From Bdellovibrio sp. qaytius (GTDB lineage Bacteria > Bdellovibrionota > Bdellovibrionia > Bdellovibrionales > Bdellovibrionaceae), in assembly GCA_004011035.1 (NCBI GenBank), contig CP025734.1:3060001-3124000 (forward strand): a stretch of DNA of 64,000 nucleotides, written 5' to 3'. Positions 9,563 through 18,470 of this stretch are shown piece after piece. Within the stretch, counting starts at the first letter, position 1. Each line of letters starts with the position of its first letter. The notes beneath the pieces are model-generated. The model was not told where the DNA came from, did no database searches, and worked only from the letters and a program-made list of their open reading frames with translations. The position numbers and the translations under genes were made by a program.

Positions 9563-10664
9563 GCATAAGCCTTCCGGTTAAATACTGATCAGGAGAAAAA
9601 GTTTTATGTTTCACATTTTTAAGCACGAGTTTGTGCTCTAAGGCAGGAATCGAAAAGTACTCTGACCACGACAAACCATCACCAGAACCAATAATCACTG
9701 GTGCAGTAAAGACATGAAGGCGATCAATTAAGCCTGCAGTTAAAAAACCAGAATAAGTTCTAGCTCCGCCTTCGACGAAAACAGATTTAATTTTTAAGTT
9801 CCATAACTGGTTTAATAAATCATCTAAATCAGTAAATTTTAAAGTTTTATAATCTGTCGTCACATCTTTTTGAACGGCAAAGATTACTTTTTCTTTTTTA
9901 TGAATTTCTAAAAATTTATATGATTTTTTAGAATTAAGAATCTTACCTTGTGGATCAATCACAATTAAATAATTTTCTTTTTGAATTTCTGGATGACGAA
10001 CATTTAAAGATGGATTGTCAGTTTCAATCGTTTTACGACCTACGATAACAGCATCATACCAAGCACGTAATTCATGAACAAATTCACGCGAACCTTCAGA
10101 GGTGATCCATTTACTTTCGCCATTGGCTAAAGCAATTTGGCCATCTAATGACTGTGCGACTTTAGCCGCAACGAAAGTTTTCTTTTCTCGAAAGTTTTTT
10201 AAAAAAACTTCGCAAGTGTCTTCAAGATCAGATTTTAATTCGCCGTCGTATTCTAAACAACTAATACCCGTTTCACGAATAATCTGCGCCCCTTGGCCAG
10301 CGACTAACGGATTTGGATCTTCTAAACCAAAAATCACACGTTTCAAGGGCATTTTAGCTAAGGCTTTTGCGCACGAAGGCGTTTTACCTTCATGAGCACA
10401 GGGTTCAAGCGTTACAAACACCTGCGCATTATGTAATTCTTGATCTGATAATTTTGTGTAAGCATCGACTTCAGCATGCGGTTCACCGAATTTATGGTGA
10501 TACCCACTGCTTAAGAATTTACTGTTTTCATCTAAGATGACACAGCCGACGAGTGGATTCGGAGACACAAAAGGCGCACCTTTGTACGCCTCTTGAATTG
10601 CAAGCTTCATTGCCTGTTCGTCAGATAAAAAATCTCCCTTATGCGGAGCTATTTTTTCATCCAT
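9555..10664 (-). CDS. ribD: Bifunctional riboflavin deaminase-reductase RibD
   Basis: 369 aa, the normal length. The N-terminal deaminase has SPNPLVGCVILDE, the zinc site HAEVDAY and PCAHEGKTPSC, then VIFGLEDPNPLVAGQG. The C-terminal reductase (about residues 150-369) has AKVAQSLDGQIAL, WITSEGSREFVHELRAWYDA and VFVEGGARTYSGFL. It performs steps two and three of riboflavin synthesis from the GTP-derived pyrimidine. No other rib gene is nearby. It overlaps hmgA by 16 bp, so it sits inside the tyrosine-degradation operon. No ribosome binding site is seen, consistent with translational coupling. Confidence 0.95.
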   Translation of the reverse strand: MDEKIAPHKGDFLSDEQAMKLAIQEAYKGAPFVSPNPLVGCVILDENSKFLSSGYHHKFGEPHAEVDAYTKLSDQELHNAQVFVTLEPCAHEGKTPSCAKALAKMPLKRVIFGLEDPNPLVAGQGAQIIRETGISCLEYDGELKSDLEDTCEVFLKNFREKKTFVAAKVAQSLDGQIALANGESKWITSEGSREFVHELRAWYDAVIVGRKTIETDNPSLNVRHPEIQKENYLIVIDPQGKILNSKKSYKFLEIHKKEKVIFAVQKDVTTDYKTLKFTDLDDLLNQLWNLKIKSVFVEGGARTYSGFLTAGLIDRLHVFTAPVIIGSGDGLSWSEYFSIPALEHKLVLKNVKHKTFSPDQYLTGRLMRD

Positions 10665-11776
10665 GATTGCCAGTATGAATTCACTTCTGTTTTTTCAATG
10701 TAAGGATCAACTTGTAACGGGCGCTGAGTATCAATCATAACAGCCACTTCATCAGTGAATGTTTTTGGATTAGCTGCGGCCGCCGCAAAAGCTTTTGGAT
10801 GTGGTCCGTGCGGCATTCCTGCCGGATGAAACGTCATCATGTTTGCGTGTAAGTTATCACGGCTAAAGAAATTACCCGCGTGATAAAATAACACTTCATC
10901 GTAATCAATATTTTGGTGATAGAATGGAACTTTTAGCGCATCTTTATCAGATTCGATCGGACGAGGTAAGAACGTACAAACCACAAATCCGTTCGCCGCA
11001 AAAGTAGTGTGAACTGAAGGTGGTAAATGCACACGGTGAGATACCATCGGCATCATATCATCGATGTGTAATGTGAAAGGAAAGTAATCCCCTTTCCACG
11101 CTACAGTGTCATATACGCAAGCATCGTAAGTAAATTTTGTTACTGTGCCTGCACGACGAATGTTAATTTCTAATGATTCAACACCGTGATCTTTTTTGTA
11201 CTGATATAATTCTTCTAAATTAGGTTTACCTAACGCTGCTAAATCGTAGAATGCATTACGCCCGACCATTCCGCGGTCTGGTTCACGATACATACCTACT
11301 AAAGATTCGATAATTAAAAACTGCGTGTCTTCTTCAAAAATAACCGTGTGATGTAAAGATTTTGGAATCGATACATAACTACCCACTTTAAATTTTAATA
11401 AACCGTACTCAGTTAAAACTTTTCCTGAACCTGTGTGAACGAAATATAAAGTTTCGCCATCTACGTTTCTTAAGGCGGGTAAAACAGTTTTACCTTTTGA
11501 AAGGTCAGTCTTTTTATTCCAACAAGAATAGATCACTAAGTCGTTGTTAAATAACAAACGGTTCCATTTGCCATTTTCGTACTGGCAAGGAACTAGATCA
11601 TACAAGTGAGGCTTTAACGGCCCTTCGATACTTGTCCAACGAGTTGGCGCTTTATCTTTTAATAAATGAGAAACCGGACCATAAAAACCTTTACGACCAT
11701 GTTCTTCTTCGAATTGGCCTTCAGGAATTCCCTTATGGCCTTGGGTATGATTTTTACCTTGTGAATATTGATGCAT
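10649..11776 (-). CDS. hmgA: Homogentisate 1,2-dioxygenase
   Basis: 375 aa. It opens the aromatic ring of homogentisate to maleylacetoacetate, using Fe(II). Diagnostic segments: GRKGFYGPVSHLLK, YFVHTGSGKVLTEYG, a cupin strand GSYVSIPKSLHHTV, and the active site stretch VSHRVHLPPSVHTTFAANG, NIDYDEVLFYHAGNFFSRD and MTFHPAGMPHGPHP containing the His/Glu iron ligands. It is shorter than the human-type enzyme (~440 aa) but matches a shorter bacterial form. A good AGAGGAT site precedes the ATG, which overlaps the hppD stop codon by one base (TAATG). Confidence 0.93.
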   Translation of the reverse strand: MHQYSQGKNHTQGHKGIPEGQFEEEHGRKGFYGPVSHLLKDKAPTRWTSIEGPLKPHLYDLVPCQYENGKWNRLLFNNDLVIYSCWNKKTDLSKGKTVLPALRNVDGETLYFVHTGSGKVLTEYGLLKFKVGSYVSIPKSLHHTVIFEEDTQFLIIESLVGMYREPDRGMVGRNAFYDLAALGKPNLEELYQYKKDHGVESLEINIRRAGTVTKFTYDACVYDTVAWKGDYFPFTLHIDDMMPMVSHRVHLPPSVHTTFAANGFVVCTFLPRPIESDKDALKVPFYHQNIDYDEVLFYHAGNFFSRDNLHANMMTFHPAGMPHGPHPKAFAAAAANPKTFTDEVAVMIDTQRPLQVDPYIEKTEVNSYWQSWMKK

Positions 11777-12873
11777 TATAAATATCCTCTTGCGCGTTGA
11801 TCAGCTTCGATCGCATCGAATAGGGCTTGGAAATTTCCGTTGCCGAATCCGTCGTGACCTTTACGTTGAATCACTTCAAAGAAAACCGGGCCGATAACGT
11901 TTTTAGTAAAGATTTGTAATAAATAACCGTCGTGATCGCCATCAACTAAGATCGCATTTTTTTCTAAACGTTCAAGATCTTCAGTCACCATCGGTAAGCG
12001 GTCTTTTAACTGACCATAATACGTATGCGGCGGAGCAGATAAAAATTCAACTTCGTTAGAAACTAAATCTTCAAGCGTTGGAATAATATCATCTGTCGTT
12101 AAAGCGATATGCTGAATGCCTGAACCTTTATACTCATCTAAGTACTCTTGAATTTGAGATTTAGAATCTTTAGGTTCATTGATTGGAATAGAAAACAAAC
12201 CACATGGTGAACGCATAGCTTGCGAAAGTAAGCCTGTTGATTTGCCTTCGATATCAAAGTACTTTGCTTCATAAAAATTGAAAATATTTTCGTAGAAACT
12301 GCTCCACTTATTCATTTCACCTTTTGGAACGTTATTCGTGAAATGATCAACAACTTTCATTCCTAAACCTTTAGGGCGTAAATTGTTGTTATCTTTGATA
12401 CCAAAAATTTCAGTGTAAAGTTTGTTGTGATTTTTTTCGTCGATAAAATAAACTAAAGAATCGCCGATGCCGTAGATCGCTAAAAATGGTGTAGCACCAC
12501 GTGAAGTTTGACTTCCGTCGTAGGCTTTAGCACCACGAGCGACTGCATTTGCAAAAGCTTTCTCCGCATCAGCAACACGAAATCCAGATGAAACAACGGC
12601 TGGGCCGTGAGCTTTTGCGAAATCGACCGCGAAAGTTCCAGGTTCAGTGTTTAAGATAAAATTGATATCGCCTTGGCGAAACAATTTAATTTTTTTACCA
12701 GGAATTTGAGCGACTTCTGAAAAACCTAATTTCTTAAATAAATTTTCGAAGTGAACAGCGTCAGCGCCTGAGTACTCTAAAAAATCCACGCCATAAAGAC
12801 CGATTGGATTTTGTTCAGTGATTTTCGCTTTTGACCAGTCGATGGTCACAGAAGTTGGAGCAAAGTTTGCCAT
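11776..12873 (-). CDS. hppD: 4-hydroxyphenylpyruvate dioxygenase
   Basis: 365 aa. It converts 4-hydroxyphenylpyruvate to homogentisate. Two vicinal-oxygen-chelate halves are visible; the C-terminal half binds iron through His177 (VDHFTNNV), His255 (GIQHIALTTDD) and Glu333 (FFEVIQRKG). The ending FGNGNFQALFDAIEADQRARG is the family's gating helix. A GAGAGG ribosome site precedes the ATG. It is one base overlapped with hmgA, giving consecutive pathway steps in one operon; a tyrosine aminotransferase and fumarylacetoacetase are not in the window. Confidence 0.96.
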   Translation of the reverse strand: MANFAPTSVTIDWSKAKITEQNPIGLYGVDFLEYSGADAVHFENLFKKLGFSEVAQIPGKKIKLFRQGDINFILNTEPGTFAVDFAKAHGPAVVSSGFRVADAEKAFANAVARGAKAYDGSQTSRGATPFLAIYGIGDSLVYFIDEKNHNKLYTEIFGIKDNNNLRPKGLGMKVVDHFTNNVPKGEMNKWSSFYENIFNFYEAKYFDIEGKSTGLLSQAMRSPCGLFSIPINEPKDSKSQIQEYLDEYKGSGIQHIALTTDDIIPTLEDLVSNEVEFLSAPPHTYYGQLKDRLPMVTEDLERLEKNAILVDGDHDGYLLQIFTKNVIGPVFFEVIQRKGHDGFGNGNFQALFDAIEADQRARGYL

Positions 12874-12927
12874 GAAAAAGACCTCTCTCTTTTGATGGCT
12901 AAATCTATCAAGAGGGCTTCTGTAGGG

Positions 12928-14169
12928 TCAAAGATTTTGATAGAAGTTTTGCACAAGTGGATCAACGATAAAAGAGCGCGGATTCCAACGCACAATGTGC
13001 AATCCAGATGCATCTCTAAGCCTAGATAGCGCCACGTATGCGTGACCGGGCTCCCATAAAGCACTTAAATCGCACCACAGCTCGTCTAATGTTGCACCCT
13101 GTGATTTATGAATTGTTGTCGCATAAGCTAAAGTGAGTGGAAATTGTATGACGCTAGCTCTCGCGTTGCCTTCAGCATCAAGCAATGAAAACGTCATTTT
13201 TTCGACTTTCACTTCACGACCGTAATCTTTTTTAACGATCAAATGCTGTTCTTCTTCACCGACAATCACCCCGCGAGTGCCATTCACCCAACGTTTTTGC
13301 ATATCGTTTTTTAAAAACATCACACGACAGCCTTTTTTCACTCGTAAAGTTTCTGGCACGGGCGATTGTTTTTTTAAATTCGTCACAAATTTTTCTTCTC
13401 CGAAATAAATGGCTTCGAAGGTCATTTCTTTTTCGGTGATTTCGGCTAATTTTTTTTGATTATAATTTTCAGACTGTTCACGACGCGGAAATAATCTTGT
13501 GCCTGGAACATCTTCATCATGAACTTTTGTACGTGCATTCAGAAAATCTGCGACCTTCTGAGTCATGCGCCCATTGCGGATTTCAGCCAAAACATCTAAA
13601 AATTCAGAATCTTGCACCCGCTGATTGTGTTTTAATTCGCAAACTTGAAAGCCTGTGTTTTTCCAAACAGGATTTAAAAAACACCAGTCTCTTTTTTGCC
13701 CAGTTTTTGTCACTGGCGGCAGCTGGCCAAAATCACCAACGGCGATCATGCGCATTCCACCCCAAGGTAATTTAGAATTTCTAGCTTTTTGTGCCAAAGC
13801 TTCAGCAATCATCAAAGCATCACCAGGAATCATCGAAATTTCGTCAATGATACAGCCTTCGACTTGCGCCAAACGTTTTAAAAGTTTTCCGTCTTTGCTG
13901 GCGCGTTCATAAGTGGCGTCAGATCCGCCCTCCATAATGCCCAAACCAAAAAATGAATGGAAAGTTCTACCGCCAAGCAGCACGGCAGCAGCACCTGTAC
14001 TTGCTAAAATAGGCATCGTTTTAGGATCTAAATCTTTTGTTAATTCTTTAACGACGAAAGACTTGCCGCTGCCCGCTCCGCCAGTCAGGAAGACGTTTTC
14101 GCCAGAACGCAATAATTCGAGCGCGTGGGCTTGTTCTTCGGATAATTGAAAAGATTCTGATATTTTCAC
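12928..14169 (-). CDS. PIF1-like superfamily 1B DNA helicase
   Basis: 413 aa. Walker A is VFLTGGAGSGKSFVVKEL (residues ~27-44); motif Ia ASTGAAAVLLGGRTFHSFF; Walker B region GCIIDEISMIPGDAL; motif III AVGDFGQLPP; and near the end TTIHKSQGATLDELW plus AYVALSRLRDASGL (motifs V and VI). This set defines the RecD/PIF1 branch of 5'-3' helicases, involved in replication and repair. The start is GTG at 14169 with no ribosome binding site; a TATAGA box lies about 15 bases upstream of it, so the leader would be very short. It precedes hppD by 54 bp. Confidence 0.88.
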   Translation of the reverse strand: MKISESFQLSEEQAHALELLRSGENVFLTGGAGSGKSFVVKELTKDLDPKTMPILASTGAAAVLLGGRTFHSFFGLGIMEGGSDATYERASKDGKLLKRLAQVEGCIIDEISMIPGDALMIAEALAQKARNSKLPWGGMRMIAVGDFGQLPPVTKTGQKRDWCFLNPVWKNTGFQVCELKHNQRVQDSEFLDVLAEIRNGRMTQKVADFLNARTKVHDEDVPGTRLFPRREQSENYNQKKLAEITEKEMTFEAIYFGEEKFVTNLKKQSPVPETLRVKKGCRVMFLKNDMQKRWVNGTRGVIVGEEEQHLIVKKDYGREVKVEKMTFSLLDAEGNARASVIQFPLTLAYATTIHKSQGATLDELWCDLSALWEPGHAYVALSRLRDASGLHIVRWNPRSFIVDPLVQNFYQNL

Positions 14170-14221
14170 AACACGCAGACTCTATACTGGAAATGTTGTT
14201 GCTGCACACCGCAGCTCGTCC

Positions 14222-14227
14222 TATACT
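14222..14227 (+). promoter_or_regulatory. Probable -10 box of the rhodanese gene
   Basis: TATACT, with TTGCTG 17 bases upstream as a weak -35. Transcription would start about three bases before the ATG at 14237, leaving practically no leader and no room for a Shine-Dalgarno site. Inference from spacing only. Confidence 0.4.
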
Positions 14228-14236
14228 ATTTCACCA

Positions 14237-14593
14237 ATGGCTTACGAATTTAAACAAAAACTACCTAACCCTAATTTTGATAATGTCTTTGATGTGACAG
14301 CCGAAGAAGTCAAAAATAATGCTCAAGAACTGACTTTAATCGATGTGCGCCAGCCAGAAGAATACACTGGTGAACTTGGACACGTTCAAAATGCTCAATT
14401 AGTGGTATTAGGTGATATTCCAAACCAAATTAAAAATATTCCAACCGATAAACCGGTGGTGTTTATTTGCCGTTCAGGTATGCGCTCTGCTCAAGCAAGT
14501 GCCTACGCTTACTCGCTAGGAATCAAAAACACCTACAATATGCTTGGTGGCATGTTGTTATGGAACAAACTAGCACTTCCAGTAGAAAAATAA
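14237..14593 (+). CDS. Single-domain rhodanese-like sulfurtransferase
   Basis: 118 aa, one rhodanese domain. It shows TLIDVRQPEEYTGELGHVQNA, the entry strand, and VVFICRSGMRSAQASAYA, where the Cys of CRSGMRS is the sulfur-carrying residue of the active loop; MLGGMLLWNKLALPV is the usual ending. A cytoplasmic single-domain protein, probably passing persulfide sulfur to an unknown acceptor. It lies 19 bp before the 5'-nucleotidase gene and may share its transcript. No ribosome binding site is visible. Confidence 0.9.
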   Translation: MAYEFKQKLPNPNFDNVFDVTAEEVKNNAQELTLIDVRQPEEYTGELGHVQNAQLVVLGDIPNQIKNIPTDKPVVFICRSGMRSAQASAYAYSLGIKNTYNMLGGMLLWNKLALPVEK

Positions 14594-14612
14594 ATTTACA
14601 GAAAGATACTTA

Positions 14613-15992
14613 ATGTCGACAGAAAAAGTTTACGTCAACAGAACCTTAAACCTTAAAAAAATCAAATATATCGGTCTTGATATGGATCACACGTTGGTTC
14701 GCTACAACACTGAAAATTTTGAACGCCTTTCACACACGACAATTATCGACAAGTTAGTGAATAAAAAAGGCTATCCTGAAATCGTTAAAAAATTCACATT
14801 TGATTTTAATTTCGCCTTGCGTGGTTTAGTGATCGATCGCCAACGCGGAAATTTATTAAAATTAAATCGCTACACAGCGATTCGTAATTCATTTCATGGC
14901 TTAAAACCTTTAGATTACAAAATTCACAGAAAAATGTATCACTCGACTTACATTGATTTATCGAAAGCTGATTACTTAGCGGTAGATACGAGCTTTTCAT
15001 ACTCATTAGCTCATGCCTACTCTCAACTTGTAGAATTAAAAGACAGCAACCCAGAATTAAAATTACCTGAATACTCAATCATTGCTGACGATGTTTTAGA
15101 TGCTTTAGACGAAGCTCACCGCGATGGCTCTTTAAAAGATGCTGTTCGTAAAAACGTTGAACACTACATCATTAAAGATGCAGAAGTTGTTCGTGCTTTA
15201 GAAAAATATAAAAAACACGGTAAGAAAATTTTTATCGTAACAAATTCTGAATTTCACTATTCAAAGTTGTTATTAGATTATGCTATTAATCCGTTTTTAA
15301 AAGATCATAAATCTTGGGTAGATCTTTTTGAGTTCGTTGTGACATTTGCGCAAAAGCCAAAATTCTTCTACGAAGACGCTAAATTCTTAAGAGTAAATCC
15401 AGAAGATGGCACAATGACAAACGTTGAAGGCAAACTTACTCCGGGAGTTTACCAAGGCGGCAATGCGAAGAAATTCACTTCAACATTAGATCTTGAAGGC
15501 GATGACATTCTTTACATCGGCGATCACATTTATGGTGATATCTTACGATTAAAAAAAGATTGTAACTGGCGTACAGCGATGATCATCGAAGAGCTTGAAC
15601 ACGAAATTAAACAAAACATAACAGCTGAGCCGTTGATGGAAGAAATTGATTCTTTAATGAAACGTAAAGAGCCACTTGAGGACCATTTAACTGATTTGAT
15701 GACGCAAAAATACGAGCGTTCAACAAAGGTTGATGAAACTAAAATCGATCAGTTACAAAAAGAGATCGGCGATTTTGATACTCAGATCAGTCAGCTTATT
15801 AAAAAACAGCAAGCGTTATACAACCCTAACTGGGGTCAGTTAATGCGCGCTGGTAATGAAGAAAGTTACTTTGCTTACCAAATGGAACGTTATGCCTGCG
15901 TCTACATGAGTAAGGTGCAAGATCTTTTTGATCTATCACCACGTACTTACTTTAGAGCGCCACGACGTCCACTAAGTCACGAAGTTGAATAA
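14613..15992 (+). CDS. HAD-IG family 5'-nucleotidase
   Basis: 459 aa. HAD motif I is KYIGLDMDHTLVRYN (nucleophile and acid Asp, residues ~20-24), motif II KIFIVTNSEFHY, a Lys in the following QKPKFF region, and motif IV DDILYIGDHIYGDILRLKK. The flanking text (LRGLVIDRQRGNLLKLNR, HGLKPLDY) is that of the eukaryotic-like cytosolic purine 5'-nucleotidase (cN-II) family, which also occurs in bacteria. It likely dephosphorylates nucleoside monophosphates. The last ~110 residues form a helical coiled-coil arm. A REP-like element begins two bases after the stop codon. Confidence 0.88.
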   Translation: MSTEKVYVNRTLNLKKIKYIGLDMDHTLVRYNTENFERLSHTTIIDKLVNKKGYPEIVKKFTFDFNFALRGLVIDRQRGNLLKLNRYTAIRNSFHGLKPLDYKIHRKMYHSTYIDLSKADYLAVDTSFSYSLAHAYSQLVELKDSNPELKLPEYSIIADDVLDALDEAHRDGSLKDAVRKNVEHYIIKDAEVVRALEKYKKHGKKIFIVTNSEFHYSKLLLDYAINPFLKDHKSWVDLFEFVVTFAQKPKFFYEDAKFLRVNPEDGTMTNVEGKLTPGVYQGGNAKKFTSTLDLEGDDILYIGDHIYGDILRLKKDCNWRTAMIIEELEHEIKQNITAEPLMEEIDSLMKRKEPLEDHLTDLMTQKYERSTKVDETKIDQLQKEIGDFDTQISQLIKKQQALYNPNWGQLMRAGNEESYFAYQMERYACVYMSKVQDLFDLSPRTYFRAPRRPLSHEVE

Positions 15993-15993
15993 A

Positions 15994-16022
15994 GGTAGGC
16001 CGTACCTTTTTGGGGAGCGGCG
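15994..16022 (+). repeat. REP-like element, copy A
   Basis: 29 bp: GGTAG followed by the imperfect palindrome GCCG-TACC-TTTTT-GGGGA-GCGGCG. It differs from copy B at only three positions. It begins two bases past the 5'-nucleotidase stop codon. A GTAG tetranucleotide directly 5' of a bulged hairpin is the known layout of REP elements mobilised by RAYT transposases. Confidence 0.65.
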
Positions 16023-16048
16023 AATCAAAATTAATTTTTTAAACAAGT

Positions 16049-16062
16049 CGTGTTGAGACACG
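16049..16062 (+). promoter_or_regulatory. Small hairpin beside the ompA-like gene's ribosome site
   Basis: CGTGT-TGAG-ACACG, a perfect five-base-pair stem ending one base before the GGAAAG Shine-Dalgarno of the next gene. It might protect the 5' end of the message or affect initiation; it could also be chance. Confidence 0.25.
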
Positions 16063-16075
16063 CGGAAAGATCATC

Positions 16076-16726
16076 ATGAAAAAGACAATTGCCCTAGTTA
16101 TCACTGCTGCAGCTTTACTTTTAACAAGCTGTGCTTCATCTGAAAATAAAAATACACAAAAAGGTGCTGGTATCGGCGCTTTAGCTGGTGCTGCTGTTGG
16201 TGCTATCATCGGCCACCAAACTGGTAACCGTGCGCAAGGTGCTGCCGCTGGCGCATTACTTGGTGCTGGTATCGGCGGATACGCTGGTCACCGTATGGAT
16301 CAACAAGCTAAAGAATTAGAAAAAATCGCTGAAACTAAACGTACTGAACAAGGTTTAGTAACTAAATTAAAAAGCGATATCTTATTTGAAACTGGTAAAG
16401 CTGATTTAAAACCAGCAGCAAAAGCTAATCTTAAAGAGATGGCTACTATCATGAAAAAATATCCAGAAAATGTTTTAGCCGTTAAAGGTTACACAGATGC
16501 AACAGGTTCTGATAACACAAACCGTACACTTTCTCAAAAACGTGCTGACGCTGTAAAAAAAGAATTAACAGCTAACGGAATGCCTACAACTGTTGTTTCA
16601 ACTCAAGGTTTAGGCCCTGCTAATCCAGTTGCTGAAAACACTTCTGCTACTGGCCGCAAACAAAACCGCCGCGTAGAAATCGAAGTAACTGTTGATGAAT
16701 CAAAAGTTCCTGCTGAGAAAAAATAG
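16076..16726 (+). CDS. OmpA-family lipoprotein with glycine-zipper segment
   Basis: 216 aa. The lipobox LLLTSC places the lipidated Cys at residue 19. Residues ~30-72 are a Gly/Ala-rich double glycine zipper (GAGIGALAGAAVGAIIG and GALLGAGIGGYAGH), which can insert in or lie on the membrane. The OmpA C-terminal peptidoglycan-binding domain follows: ILFETGKADLKPAAKANL, VKGYTDATGSDNTNRTLSQKRA and NRRVEIEV, with the Asp and Arg residues that hold diaminopimelate. It resembles YiaD/Pal-type anchors of outer membrane to cell wall. GGAAAG precedes the ATG, and a REP copy plus a strong terminator follow. Confidence 0.93.
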   Translation: MKKTIALVITAAALLLTSCASSENKNTQKGAGIGALAGAAVGAIIGHQTGNRAQGAAAGALLGAGIGGYAGHRMDQQAKELEKIAETKRTEQGLVTKLKSDILFETGKADLKPAAKANLKEMATIMKKYPENVLAVKGYTDATGSDNTNRTLSQKRADAVKKELTANGMPTTVVSTQGLGPANPVAENTSATGRKQNRRVEIEVTVDESKVPAEKK

Positions 16727-16754
16727 GTAGGCCGTCCCTTTTTCGGGAGCAGCG
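16726..16754 (+). repeat. REP-like element, copy B
   Basis: 29 bp: GGTAG then GCCGTCCC-TTTTTC-GGGAGCAGCG. Its first base is the last base of the OmpA-like gene's TAG stop codon. Same orientation relative to the gene as copies A and C. Confidence 0.7.
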
Positions 16755-16764
16755 TACCAAAAAG

Positions 16765-16797
16765 AAAAACCCACGTTCTACAGACGTGGGTTTTTTT
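16765..16797 (+). terminator. Intrinsic terminator after the OmpA-like gene
   Basis: CCCACGT, a seven-base loop, ACGTGGG, then seven T. A run of A on the other side (AAAAA before CCCACG) makes it able to work in both directions, but the leftward gene's stop is already upstream on its own strand (16870), so it may also end that transcript. Confidence 0.88.
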
Positions 16798-16869
16798 ATG
16801 CCCAATAACCACTAACTAATTATTGGCAAGTTCTTTAATGATTACCAGAGGGCAGATAGGAACAGATTG

Positions 16870-17625
16870 CTATTTTCCGACTAAAACCATGTAGTCGACG
16901 TCTCCGGTAGAATCCATCAAACCCACTCTCAACGGCGTAGCGCCATTAAGTTTTTCAAGATCGACTTTGCGACGAACGACACGCGCCTTATTAATGACAG
17001 CACAGGCCCATGGAGCTGTTCCCGTTTTATCTTCGGTGTCACATTTAAATAAAGTTTGGCGCTCTTCTTTATTAGCCACCGGAAAAAATCCTAAAGAAAA
17101 TACCAATGGTTTAAGATTTGTAAGCTCATTTATTTTACCGTGCGGGTTAGAAAGAATAAAGTTTGATGAATACACAGCCGCCGTAATCACTAAAATTCTT
17201 TTATCTTTATTGGCTTTAATTAATTCAGCCGCTTCTGCGAAATTTTCTTTTAACGGAATTCTGTGAGTCTTAGCAAAAACTTTTTCTTGCTCTTCAGTTA
17301 ACATTAATTCTTGATCGATAATCACGATATCAAAAGGCCCGTTTTGTTTTTCGATTTGTTGTTTGAGTAAGTTCGTTAAATCAAATTGAACTTCATTATC
17401 GGCTTCGTAACCAAGCCAGAAATATTTTTGTTTTCCAATTTCTGCAGTGAGATGTTTTTCAATCGTTTCAGCAAACTCTGCATTTGATTGAAAATAACTA
17501 GTTTTAATTTGCGATACCGTGGCTGGCGCATCATCTTTAGTGAAATAATAAAGCCCAGCGGCTGCCACCAAACATAAGAATACAGTAAAGATAATTGGAC
17601 GATAATTAGGCTTTTGTTTTTGCAT
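16870..17625 (-). CDS. Membrane-anchored periplasmic protein of unknown function
   Basis: 251 aa; no family recognised. One N-terminal helix (IIFTVFLCLVAAAGLYYFT) is followed by a soluble part that is probably periplasmic. The soluble part reads like an alpha/beta domain with alternating strands (FDIVIIDQEL, RILVITAAVYSS, LKPLVFSLGFFPVA, MVLVGK) and two Cys pairs in FKCDTED and WACAVINKARVVRRKVDL. An AAAAGGA ribosome site lies upstream of the ATG. It is divergent from the pantothenate operon. Confidence 0.6.
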   Translation of the reverse strand: MQKQKPNYRPIIFTVFLCLVAAAGLYYFTKDDAPATVSQIKTSYFQSNAEFAETIEKHLTAEIGKQKYFWLGYEADNEVQFDLTNLLKQQIEKQNGPFDIVIIDQELMLTEEQEKVFAKTHRIPLKENFAEAAELIKANKDKRILVITAAVYSSNFILSNPHGKINELTNLKPLVFSLGFFPVANKEERQTLFKCDTEDKTGTAPWACAVINKARVVRRKVDLEKLNGATPLRVGLMDSTGDVDYMVLVGK

Positions 17626-17791
17626 AGTGCGGTAGTCCTTTTACGTAATCCTGTTTAAACGATTTAGAGCAAAATACTCTATTGCGTTTGAAATAAAAAG
17701 TGTTATGTTTCGGCGATAGAGCATAGACTCTAAGCAAATGTTTTATTGGACTTGATCGAAAGCTAGATAATCGACAGGTACCGGAGAAAAT

Positions 17792-18466
17792 ATGGAAAAC
17801 GTAGTAATAATCGGCAATGGCCGTATGGCAAAACACCTAAGTCACTGGTGTGAGCTTCTAAACATCAAAGTCACTCATTGGCACCGCAGCCAAGGTGTCG
17901 CACTTAATTTACAAAATATCGATTCAATCTGGTTAGCAATTAGCGATAACGCATTAGTTTCTTTTTTCGAAACTCTTAAACCAAAATTATCTGGCCAGAA
18001 AGTTGTGCACTTTAGCGGAACCGTACATCACCCAGAAATGATCGCAGCCCACCCGCTGATGACTTTTTCTTACGATCTTTATGATTTAGCGATTTATAAC
18101 AAAATTTACTTCGGCCTAACGGGTGTTGAGACTTTATCTGAAGCCTTACCTGGATTTAAAAATTCATTCTTTAAAATCGCGCCTTCAGATAAACCGCTGT
18201 ATCACGCTCTGTGTGTGACTACGGGTAATTTACCGCAACTTCTATGGAGTGAAACTTTACCGCAGTTTGCTGATTTGAAAATTCCGCAAGAGGCCGTGAA
18301 ACATTTCGCACAACAAAGTTTAACTAATTTTTTTGCTGCTGGCCCCGCAGCTGTGACCGGCCCGATTGTTCGTAAAGATACTACAACGATTGAAAAAAAT
18401 CTTTCAGCTCTAGAAAAAGTAAATTTGAAACTTAAAAATATTTATCAAAGTTTTTTACAAGGATAA
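17792..18466 (+). CDS. Rossmann-like/DUF2520 reductase, candidate ketopantoate reductase (PanG)
   Basis: 224 aa. The N-terminus VVIIGNGRMAKHLSHW is an NAD(P)-binding Rossmann loop, SIWLAISDNALVSFFE and VVHFSGTVHHPEM are the next strands, and AAHPLMTFS is the typical link to a helical C-terminal DUF2520 domain. As first gene of an operon followed directly by panB and panC, it fills the place where ketopantoate reductase is missing (no panE or ilvC-type gene is seen here). A non-PanE reductase called PanG is known from Francisella and some Firmicutes beside pan genes; membership of this protein is inferred. GGAGAAAAT ribosome site before the ATG. Confidence 0.7.
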   Translation: MENVVIIGNGRMAKHLSHWCELLNIKVTHWHRSQGVALNLQNIDSIWLAISDNALVSFFETLKPKLSGQKVVHFSGTVHHPEMIAAHPLMTFSYDLYDLAIYNKIYFGLTGVETLSEALPGFKNSFFKIAPSDKPLYHALCVTTGNLPQLLWSETLPQFADLKIPQEAVKHFAQQSLTNFFAAGPAAVTGPIVRKDTTTIEKNLSALEKVNLKLKNIYQSFLQG

Positions 18467-18470
18467 TACC

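Noticed and set aside
13497-14149. Three consecutive open frames on the plus strand
   Set aside because: They are antisense to the PIF1-like helicase, whose motifs are continuous on the other strand; no ribosome sites or domains.
16601-16812. Minus-strand frame through the terminator and REP copy B
   Set aside because: Spans terminator and repeat, no domain, antisense to the OmpA-like gene.
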